From the NCBI GenBank assembly GCA_963662175.1, contig OY759215.1:15799079-15863078 (forward strand): a DNA stretch of 64,000 bases, given 5' to 3'. The notes beneath the pieces are model-generated. The model did no database searches. It was given only the letters and a program-made list of their open reading frames with translations, and was not told where the DNA came from. The position numbers and the translations under genes are program-made. How positions within the stretch are numbered: position 1 is the first letter of the stretch; each line of letters starts with the position of its first letter. Positions 55,421-64,000 of this stretch are shown one piece after another. This DNA comes from Aradus depressus. Taxonomy: Eukaryota; Arthropoda; Insecta; Hemiptera; Aradidae.

Positions 55421-55627
55421 ATACCCAGGTCAGTAAATCTAGATATTTATCTACATAGGCATCATCATCATTCATCTCATGTATAAGTGCACTTATACAT
55501 TACTATACTTATCATTATACATTACTATACTCATCTCATGTATAAGTGCACTTAAGTGTGTTGAATTAAAAATAAACAAAAAAGAAACGACTACGAAAAA
55601 AAGTCAAATATAATCCAAAAAGCAGTA

Positions 55628-55745
55628 AGACTCTTGCTCAGGCTTTACCTACGAGGTCATATCGCCTAATATCAGAGCGCTCTTTCGTCGCTCTGGTGGA
55701 CATGAGCCCGACTCTACTATGGGAGACCTAAATTTTGTCCTAAAA
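55628..55745 (-). repeat. tRNA-derived SINE 3' fragment
   Basis: CTTGCTCAGGCTTTACCTAC through GGTGGACATGAGCCCGACTC to ATTTTGTCC. The element is cut before the head, just left of a mariner-like MITE. Confidence 0.85.
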
Positions 55746-55760
55746 GTGCAATCGCATGTA

Positions 55761-56245
55761 AAGTGGCGGCAAAAATTATTTGCACACACTCAATTTTTTA
55801 ATATCTTATTCCGGGCAAATAAAAACTTCAATCTCCTTTACAAAAATAAAAAATTCATTAAAAAGAAACAAATTCTCATATAAAGAAAGTAATAACACCT
55901 TGACCATCTAGAAAAATAAAAAATAAATTGAAAAATTTCTTGGAAAACAGAACGGGAAAAAAGAAGAATGGGAAAAACTATCTTGATTTAATAAAAAAAA
56001 CCTGGTCCATTCTACGCCTAAAAATAAAAGTGTTAATTGTAAAAACTTAGTTGTGCAAATACTTTATACCAAGGAATTTTTCAATTTATTTTTCTTGATG
56101 GTTAACGTGTCATTATTTTATTTATATTAGAATTTGTTTCTTTTCAATGTATTTTTTATTTTTGTGAAGGAGGTTGAAGTTTTTATTCACCTGGAATAAA
56201 ATATTTAAAAAATTGAGTGTGTGCAAATACTTTTTGCCGCCACTG
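55761..56245. mobile_element. Mariner-like MITE with very long inverted repeats
   Basis: Ends AAGTGGCGGCAAAAATTATT and, inward from the right, CAGTGGCGGCAAAAAGTATT. TA lies on each side (55759-55760, 56246-56247). The inverted similarity extends about 180 bases, so the whole element could fold back. No transposase. Confidence 0.85.
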
Positions 56246-56491
56246 TATATATATCATGGCTAAAAATACCTATTACAAAATACGATTTCCATAATATACA
56301 AAAGTCGTTACATTCAATCAATGTGTTCTCTAAATGGTGAAAATCCCATTAAACTAAAGACTGGTACTGACGGTTGTAAGCCAATGAAAGCATACACAGA
56401 AACTATTTTAACGAGCATTTGACTTCCTGTGAGAAAGAAATCGGGTTATTAAAAAATAAAAAACGAGCTCCATAATGTTGATGTTTCTGTG

Positions 56492-56680
56492 ACTCATACC
56501 CTGGCTTTGAGTTATATCGCCTACTACCAGAGCGTTATTTATCGCTGCGATGGACATGAGGCCGACTCAACCGTGTTAATCCTAAATTTTGCCTACCCTC
56601 GTTCAGTCCCCTAGGATAATACCTGATATGGCACAGGCTCAGGACCATTCGAAGGATGGCGTGTTCAAGGGTTTTTACTT
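56492..56680 (-). repeat. tRNA-derived SINE body fragment
   Basis: GTGACTCATACCCTGGCTTT, CGCCTACTACCAGAGCG and GGCACAGGCTCAGGACCATT match the reversed SINE with many changes. Confidence 0.8.
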
Positions 56681-57029
56681 TAGTTGTTCTCAATTAACCT
56701 TCTGTACAATCGATAAATACGAGTTTCAAAACAGTTTGTTTGCCTCTAAATTCAGATTGGAAACACCCCACATGATGATTGATTCCCCGATCGATTCTCT
56801 GGCCCCATTATTCCAATCTGCAAATGTTTTATTCAAGGTTCATTATTTTAATGTTTTGTTTAGAGAAATTAATTATAGCTTCTAAATTGAGAAAAGCGGA
56901 CATATTGTGGAAAAACCACTGTTGTTATTATATTGTTATTCTTTTAGTTATTATTTATTCAAAAGAAAACCTTCTGATTTAATTGCAAAACAAATAAATC
57001 CCTAACTATACTGCTCAGGTTTAGTTTCC

Positions 57030-57182
57030 TTTGATAGGGTTTTTTAACGAGGAACAAACATTATATAAACTTGGGACCATTGCTTAACGTCTCATCCTAA
57101 GGACGGCATGCTCGTTTTTTTTTTTTACCCAGGTAACGAACCCGCGATCTTGAGTTCAGTAGACACCCTGAGCTGCCGGCCA
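57030..57182 (-). repeat. tRNA-derived SINE head fragment
   Basis: CTTGGGACCATTGCTTAACG, CCTAAGGACGGCATGCTC, GAACCCGCGATCTTGAG and GAGCTGCCGGCC match the reversed head half. With 56492-56680 it may be one copy split by an insertion. Confidence 0.75.
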
Positions 57183-57232
57183 TTAAATGGTCAATATTAC
57201 AAAAGATAATTGTCTTCATGACTATGCTCATA

Positions 57233-57290
57233 GCGAGCTTGCCTACTGAACTCAAGATCGTGGGTTCAAAATCCAGCCGAAACCTCTTTT
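57233..57290 (+). repeat. tRNA-derived SINE head fragment
   Basis: GAGCTTGCCTACTGAACTCA, AGATCGTGGGTTCAAAATCC and GAAACCTCTT, forward orientation. It faces the reversed head at 57182. Confidence 0.65.
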
Positions 57291-57304
57291 TTATTTATTT
57301 TTCT

Positions 57305-57835
57305 TTATTTACAAATAGATATTTACAACTGTATAAAAATAAATACAACAAGTAAATGTGCTAATAGAGAGATAATGGCGTCAATAGGGGAGAAATCACC
57401 CAGTGGTGACATTTCCTAGTCACTGATTTACTCTCATTTGTAACTAATCACTGTCATTGTCACTGCTGCTGCTAAGGAGGTCTCTAGGCCATTGACGCTT
57501 AAGCCGTCGTTGGGGAAGTATGGCAAAATGGAGGGCACGGACTAGAGGATTATTATGGGAACTAACAAGAGAAAATAATTTTTTATACTTGTATTTAGCG
57601 ACTTCGGTGACAAAAGGTACGTTAAGGTCAGTGTGAAGAGTTTTGTTGGAAACGTAGTAAGGAGCATTGGCTATTGTACGAAGGATTTTGGATTGAAAGG
57701 ATTGGATGCGGTATAGATTGGTAGCCTAGGCAGAACCCCAGATTTCGAATCCGTTCGAAGTCCACATAGGTTTGAGTACTGTGTTGTATATAAGTCGTTT
57801 TGTTTTCAAAGTTAATTTGGATCTGTTGTCTAGAC
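57305..57835 (-). pseudogene. Jockey-like LINE 3' end
   Basis: On the - strand: YNTVLKPMWTSNGFEIWGSA, RIQSFQSKILRTIANAPYYV, SNKTLHTDLNVPFVTEVAKY, then LPQRRLKRQWPRDLL near the end. This is the C-terminal segment of Jockey-clade ORF2, followed by a 3' UTR shared with 13917. One stop interrupts it. Best preserved of the related copies in the window. Confidence 0.82.
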
Positions 57836-57839
57836 ATTT

Positions 57840-58310
57840 TATTTTATTTTATTTTTCTTTGCCTATTTTTCGATTATTATTTCTTTTATTCATTTATTTA
57901 TATTATTTTATATATTTTTTATCTGGTATTTGTTTTTTGTTTTTTAAGTTTTGAATGTCAGGTGACATTCAGTCAATTCTATTGAATATTTATGTCCATT
58001 TGTACGGCGACCTCTTACTAGAACAACTCCCACTGCGACAATTGAGCACTAACTTCTGTTGGCATTAACATCTGGTGACATCTTAACTCCTCTTTAGGAT
58101 TCTAAGTAGAAGAACTTAACTTAGCGAGGTGTTGCGATTGTGATATCTTCTTCACTACAGTACAGACATTCAGTTTCTTTCTCACTCCTAGTAATGATGA
58201 TTGAAATGTTTTTTTTTTAAGTATTGTTCTCATAAGCTCTGTGTTTGTGGTTCTCTACATGTATCTGTTAACTTTCTGATTATGTGTTTTTAATTGCTAA
58301 TTAATTTTTC
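57840..58310. other. Last Syt7 intron, unassigned part
   Basis: AT-rich, with T/Y/F-coding low-complexity frames at 57770-57985. No feature recognised. Confidence 0.4.
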
Positions 58311-58324
58311 TTCCTTTGTTTCAG

Positions 58325-58430
58325 AATGAAGAGTATTGTAGAACTACTTACTCGTGACGTCTTAGCAGTTCATTTGTATAACATATAAATAAGATCTCTA
58401 TGTTAACATAAATAAATCTTTAAATAAATA
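58325..58430 (+). other. Syt7: Probable 3' UTR exon of Syt7
   Basis: A pyrimidine-rich acceptor (TTCCTTTGTTTCAG) at 58311-58324 precedes this segment. It would pair with the donor at 55429, right after the Syt7 stop. AATAAA hexamers follow within about 90 bases. The exon assignment is inference from splice signals and position. No coding potential continues here. Confidence 0.5.
58411..58428 (+). promoter_or_regulatory. Polyadenylation signals (two AATAAA)
   Basis: AATAAA occurs at 58411-58416 and 58423-58428, in a suitable place to end the Syt7 transcript if the 58325 exon is used. AATAAA is common by chance in DNA this AT-rich, so position is the main support. Confidence 0.4.
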
Positions 58431-60215
58431 ATCCGTTAGTTAGTCTCTTATGGGGCTCAAGATAGTTTATATATTATACATACATATATATTTTTGTGGG
58501 ACATATAGTCTCTTTGTTTAAACATATATGGAAAGTAATAAAGCATTTCAGAAATGTGATTTGCATAAATAATGACTGTTAGAAATTTTACAATATTTAA
58601 CTATCATCTGTTATATTTTTTGAGATCATATTCCTTTTCTCACGTTCCCTACCTTTTTTCAGAATTGTAGTAGAAATAATATATATTTTGACAATTTGCG
58701 ATATCTATGACATGAAACAGTATGCCTCCGAAAAAATAGGATTTTTCAAATATTTGATAATGAATATTCAATTATTGTCATTTTTATTTTTTAATTTACG
58801 TACCATTTATACAATTTGTGTGATTGCAACATTGGCATTTTTGTCGAAATTGAAATCTTTGATAATATTGGTTTTAATTGGCCTTTTCCATCGTCCGCGA
58901 AAATACTGGTCAAATCTTTAAAATTGCAGCCAAAATAATTAAAGTTTTATTTTCTTAAAGGTTCCCACTTTCTTGTTATGTAATATTTTTTTTTTTTCAA
59001 TACATAAAACATCCACTACATTAACAATTTTATTTCATTATTAAAAGCTAGGAATCAAAGGACGTAATGTGAAATAAAACAAATACACATATCAAAAACA
59101 AATGTTTTATGAAACTCGTAAGTTTCAAATCGGTTACTCTTTCTTCGGCTTAGCAACGTTTCAACTTCTGTGGGTTATTAATGACGGGCTTTCCACAGAT
59201 ATTCTAAAGATACATGATTACCAGGCAAATGTATAAATTATAACTTTACATTACAGCCGACTTTTGCCTTCATAGGTAAGAATATCAAGGAAAAGCTAAA
59301 CGGAAAATAAAATTCGACTCAAAGTACTTAAAAAAAACTATTCAGACGATGAGAACTGAATAACACTTAATTAATTAGAAATTCTAAAAATAATTTTTCA
59401 ATTAGGTATCTCAGCTGCTTGAGTGTTGCACAAAAACAAAAATGAAAGTAACATGCAGGAAATCAAACACATTTCATATTTGCATAATGAATAATTTAAA
59501 AAATTGTCATTTTCACATCTTCAAAGTTATTAATATTAATAACTAGATGTTATTAAGTAACTAGAGATTAAATTAATAGATGGAGAAAATGTTACTATTT
59601 TTATTTAGTTCCAAGACAAATCTTTTATTCATTATTCATCTTATTTTCTTTGTATTATTACCACAGGGACTTCCTCTCTCGTCCCTTTCACGTCATTTCA
59701 TCACATCACCATATCTGGTAGCTTCCTGACACACATTAACAGTTGTGACAACCACAATTAAAAACAAACAAATCAAATAATAATGATGAATTATTTCTAG
59801 TGTATTTGAATATCATATTGCAAACCCATATTAGACAAATTTTTAACAGTTATTATGTATGTGTATGAAAAAACAAAAAAAAAATATATGTTCATCCCCT
59901 TATTGTTAAATAGAATAATAGAGAATTGTTATATAAATGTATGTGTGTTGTGTAATTATTTTTGTAGATTTTAGTCGTTTGATGTAATTAACTATATCAT
60001 ATAATGTATATATGTGGTATATGAATACATAAAAATGTTATAGACATAGTCCGTGCGAAATTTGTAGAAATGACTGGAGGAGAAAGGTTCTAAGAGCAAC
60101 TTTTTTGATAAAGTGAGATTTCACCGAAACATTGTGTTCTATGGACCATCCTTCAGCAATGTCCACTGGAAAAAATTGGATTTTTCTAATCAAAGGGGGG
60201 TAAATATTACTGGAA
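58431..60215. other. Region downstream of Syt7
   Basis: Very AT-rich with no repeats recognised from elsewhere in the window and no gene seen. Possibly 3' flank or extended 3' UTR. Confidence 0.4.
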
Positions 60216-60216
60216 C

Positions 60217-60830
60217 GACGTTGTATCAACCACTCGATAACGTTGTATCAACCACTCGATAACGTTGTATCAACCACTCGATAACGTTGTATCAACCTCT
60301 CGATGACGTTGTATCAACCTATCGATAACGTATCAACCACTCGATAACGTTGTATCAACCTATCGATAACGTTGTATCAACCTCTCGATAACGTTGTATC
60401 AACCTCTCGATAACGTATCAACCACTCGATAACGTTGTATCAACCTCTCGATAACGTTGTATCAACCACTCGATAACTTTGTATAAACCTTTCGATAACG
60501 TTGTATCAACCTCTCGATAACGTTGTATCAACCTCTCGATAACGTTGTATCAACCACTCGATAACATTGTATCAACCTCTCGATAACTTTGTATCAACCT
60601 CCCGATAACGTTGTATCAACCTCTCGATAACGTTGTATCAACCTCTCGATAACATTGTATCAACCTCTCGATAACGTTGTATCAACCTCTCGATAACGTT
60701 GTATCAACCTCTCGATAACATTGTATCAACCTCTCGATAACGTTGTATCAACCTCTCGATAACATTGTATCAACCTCTCGATAACATTGTGTCAACCTCT
60801 TGAAAACGTTGAATCAACCATTTGTCTGAG
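60217..60830 (+). repeat. 22-bp minisatellite, about 28 units
   Basis: Unit CGTTGTATCAACCTCTCGAT plus AA, with CCACTC, CCTATC and ATTG variants and some units shortened to 19 bp by loss of TTG. The array lies 1.8 kb past the probable Syt7 end. Confidence 0.97.
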
Positions 60831-61368
60831 TGCTCTTATTACGAATCTACTTTCTGTTTTAGTTCTTCAGCTAAATAAGGATAAGAAAAGAAGAAAACGT
60901 TCTACATGGGTTGAAATATAGGAGGCCAATTGAAATGAACTAGGTAATGTTTAGATCGGTTGCTGTAGGTCATATCGCTTGCAAAGGATATATCGCATGT
61001 CAGCTAGAAGACTGTTATAACTTGAAACATTAATTTTTTGAATTATTACCTTCAGTATAAGTTGTAACTTGCTCTACGGATTATGAAGACAGTTACAATT
61101 CAAGTTTCTGCCTAGCACACTCTATACGTTAGTAACTCAATTCAATTGGAAAATTGTGGAGAGAAACTTCTTTATAATTATTTTCTTTTTTAAATTAATT
61201 TCTATACATATGTACACAAACAAAAGTATACATGATAGAAGGCTTTAGCATGTATTAAAATAATAGAAAAGGCGGGTTTATTCTTAGAATGCAAGATAAA
61301 CCGTCATAAGTCATCTTTGCAGCCCTTTTCTTGTGAAAGAGTTTTTTTGAGTTATAACAGTTTTCTTG

Positions 61369-61623
61369 ACGACATGCGATATCGCCTATTGCCAGAGCGC
61401 TCTTATTTGCACGACTCCATACTGTGGGGGACCTAAATGTTGCCTAACCAGGTTTTATTACCTAGGGTAGAGGTCTTTTACGAGTACCTGACATCGCACA
61501 AGCTCGGGACCATTATTTAACGTACCATCCGAAGGACATGCTCAACGTTTTTTCGCCTAGATAAAATCTAAGAGTATCTGAAGGATTTTGAATCCGCAAT
61601 CTTGAGCTCAGTTGAGCTAGGTA
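61369..61623 (-). repeat. tRNA-derived SINE, strongly decayed copy
   Basis: GCGATATCGCCTATTGCCAG, GAGTACCTGACATCGCACAA, CGTACCATCCGAAGGACATG and GCAATCTTGAGCTCAG match the reversed SINE throughout. There is no tail. Confidence 0.85.
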
Positions 61624-62024
61624 GATCTAGCTTTAGAATAGAAGAGCTGAGGGTGATAACATGCCACACACGTCACAAAATCGATTTTTTTTAGGAGAAG
61701 CAAAAAATATTAATTTTTAAAAATCTGGAATTTCAGTTATTTGCAATAAGTGAAGCAAATAATGTAAGTTACCTTACTTGTAGGCTAGAAAAATACTTTG
61801 ATTTCCGCCCCTAAAGTTGCAAATGAGTGGAGGGGACTTGTCTCGTTTCTGTAAAAAATGTTATATTTTAATATAACAAGTAAGAGTTGTACCTGTCACA
61901 TGGAGGAAAATACCATGCGGTAAGTGTGTTTCGATAAATCTTTGTTTTTTTCTTGATGTTACGTCGCCATTCGTATACATGTGTTGTTGGCATAGAAACT
62001 AATAATAAATAAACGAACTTATTT

Positions 62025-62755
62025 TTTTCGAAATATTGTATATTCCACAAAAACTAAATTATACATAAACTATCAGTTTCGGTATCACACTATTATCAGA
62101 AGAGCGCTGGTAGCTCAGTGGTATGCGTGCTTGTCTTCTGAGCTCAAAATCGTGGGTTCGAAAACCGACCGAGGCCCTTAGTTTATTTTATCTGGGAGGT
62201 AAAATAAACTTGAGCACGCCGTCCTTCGGATGGGAAGTTAAGCGATGGTCCCGAGCCTGTACGATGTCAGGTACTCGTTAAAGACCCCTACCCTAGGTGA
62301 ATAAAAATTTAGGGTAGGCAAAATTTAGGACTCCCACAGTATAGTTGGGCTCATGTCCACCAGAGTGACGAAAGAGCGCTCTGGTAGTAGGCGATATGAC
62401 CTTGTAGTTAAAGCCCGGACATGTCATAAAACCTAACCTAACACCATTATCAGGTTTAGTTATACACATTCTTATAGGTACTTCGTGTAGGTAAAGGAAG
62501 GGGTTGGAATGTCAACTAGGATATCCCTGTGGCTTTACAGTTGTTTATTGTTGTTTCTTCTTAACTGTAAAGCCACGGGGATATCCTAGTTGACATTGCA
62601 ACCTACCTGATGTACCTATAAGAATTGATCGCACTCTGAAAACTTGTCTTAGTTTTATAACTAAATCTAACAATGGTGTAATACCGAAATTGATAGTCCA
62701 TGAGTAATTTATTTTCACGAAATAAACCATATTTCGAAAAAAGAAGATTTTTTTT
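62025..62755. repeat. Penelope-like foldback interrupted by a SINE
   Basis: The left arm begins TTTCGAAATATTGTATATTCC and the right arm ends with its complement near 62745. The centre is a strong hairpin: CAACTAGGATATCCCTGTGG at 62513-62532 against CCACGGGGATATCCTAGTTG at 62570-62589. Decayed hammerhead-like cores occur at 62076-62099 (-) and 62669-62690 (+). Confidence 0.7.
62102..62441 (+). mobile_element. tRNA-derived SINE, full-length, inside a foldback
   Basis: Head GAGCGCTGGTAGCTCAGTGG, B box region GGTTCGAAAACC (changed), tail CCTAACCTAAC. An imperfect duplication flanks it: CACTATTATCAG at 62088-62099 against CACCATTATCAG at 62442-62453. It splits the left arm of the 62025-62755 foldback. 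Confidence 0.88.
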
Positions 62756-62759
62756 AGTT

Positions 62760-64000
62760 GTAGCCGTTTATAGCTGGTTGGAAAAGTACAAATTAAGTAC
62801 AACAAGCTAGTTCATACTTATTACATGAAAACGTGATACTTGGAAACCATGTACTAGCTACTTTTGACTATTGATTGTGTTTTAGTAAATTTACGAAAGT
62901 ATTGAGAAACATAATCAGACTAATTTGAATCTGTTGGAACTCTTTTTTTTATATTGTCTCCTTTTCACAAAGCTATCAAAAAACGTTCATAAATTGATCG
63001 AAAAATGTAAATAAAAATTATGTTTAATATTCAAATTAAACAAAATAACAATGAGTTGTTACTGTAAGTGGCAGAGTGAAGCTATTTCAGGGCAAGAAGC
63101 AGAAGAGTCAAGTCTCGGACTCTAGAACATTTTCAAAATAATCTTGAAAATGGACTTACCTAAGTCTTGCCACCAGCCCTTCAATTTCAGTCACAACATC
63201 CATCTAACTAGTTATAGTCATCTACAAAAACAACTTTGGAAAAAATTTTCATAAGCCCTTGTCTAAATCAATACAATTTCCTCCAACGTGCTGCGAACTA
63301 CTTCCTATTAAATGGGTAATGAGTACTAAGTACCTCCATCTTCAGTACAATTTCAACATTTTCTCAAAAAAATTTAGTAAAAATAAATAAATTATTTTTG
63401 TTTTTTTCTTTATTAAAGCCTAAACTTTATGTTCTTAAGATAAATGCCCTAAAAGAACAGAGGAACAACGTTACATATACCACGAACGTATAACTTTAAA
63501 ATTTTTTTTTAAAAATGAGCTATATCCCCAACATAAAGTTTTAAATTTCTTTCTAAATCCCACATAATAATATATAAATATTATAATATATTATTCTAAA
63601 ATAGAAACTGTATCCAAAATTATTTGCAGGCTGGACTGGTTTTTCCAACTAATGAGTGCTTTAAAACGGTTTGTACAATGTGGCTCCAGACCCCTCTCTG
63701 TTAAAAAAACATAAAATAACTAAACAATTGGTCATTTTTTAGGTTCAAAAATTAAATAAATAAAAAAAAGAGCTGATTAAAAATAAGAAAATGAATCCCA
63801 AATTTGATTATAGAAATGAGTATGGAATTAGCAAATGTATTATAATAGGTAATGATAATAATAATTTAGACTGATCTGGAAATTATTTTAAAATTTTATT
63901 AGGCTTTCCATGAAAGTCCTATATTTTTGTAAAAATGTTTCAATTTGTATTGGTAATTAATTAATTTGTAATATATCTACCTCCCCAGATATTTGCATTT
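62760..64000. other. AT-rich sequence, no gene seen
   Basis: No open frames of note and no repeat recognised from the rest of the window. Confidence 0.45.

Noticed and set aside
57772..57985. Short membrane-protein-like frames rich in F, Y, L and I
   Set aside because: Low-complexity T-rich DNA in an intron. Hydrophobic peptides are expected by chance.
60217..60830. CRISPR-like array (short regular repeats)
   Set aside because: Units are contiguous with no unique spacers and the genome is eukaryotic. It is a minisatellite.

Overview
The window is a stretch of an arthropod nuclear genome. It is AT-rich, intron-rich and crowded with transposable elements. The only gene recognised with confidence is the 3' half of a synaptotagmin-7 (Syt7) orthologue on the + strand. 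Its predicted protein is very close to what is known of insect Syt7. Many copies of a tRNA-derived SINE end in AACCT pentamers, the complement of the TTAGG telomere repeat of arthropods. A parasitic copepod such as a sea louse would fit the base composition and repeat load, but the species is an inference.

Syt7 layout: five coding exons (7395-7542, 26322-26431, 47715-47883, 50380-50592, 55320-55420) join in frame to 246 codons plus stop. They cover most of C2A and all of C2B. A probable non-coding last exon starts at 58325, with AATAAA signals at 58411-58428. The introns are about 18.8, 21.3, 2.5, 4.7 and 2.9 kb. The promoter, membrane anchor, linker and first C2A strands lie before position 1. 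A second, unrecognised gene may begin inside the 21 kb intron on the - strand: an ATG exon (45959-46013) and a phase-compatible second exon (45254-45495).

Almost everything else is repeats, often nested. (1) About 17 copies or fragments of the tRNA-derived SINE, several with clean target-site duplications. (2) About 18 copies of a dispersed element, 'family A', built from degenerate copies of an inner module around AACTGCCGATGTAATGAATG. (3) Decayed non-LTR retrotransposon pieces (endonuclease, RT, RNase H and zinc-knuckle ends). (4) Cut-and-paste DNA elements: pogo/Tigger-like with TA duplications, PIF/Harbinger-like with TAA duplications and transposase remnants, a mariner-like MITE and hAT-like ends. 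(5) Palindromic Penelope-like pieces that carry hammerhead-ribozyme cores. (6) Minisatellites with periods of 22, 54, 57 and 113 bp. A 200-base run of N marks an assembly gap at 54703-54902.

The most interesting signals are the set of hammerhead folds in foldback repeats, the telomere-repeat tails of the SINE, the candidate nested gene, a GC-rich coding-like core captured inside a small inverted-repeat element (17067-17532), and a four-deep nest of insertions at 20755-22735.
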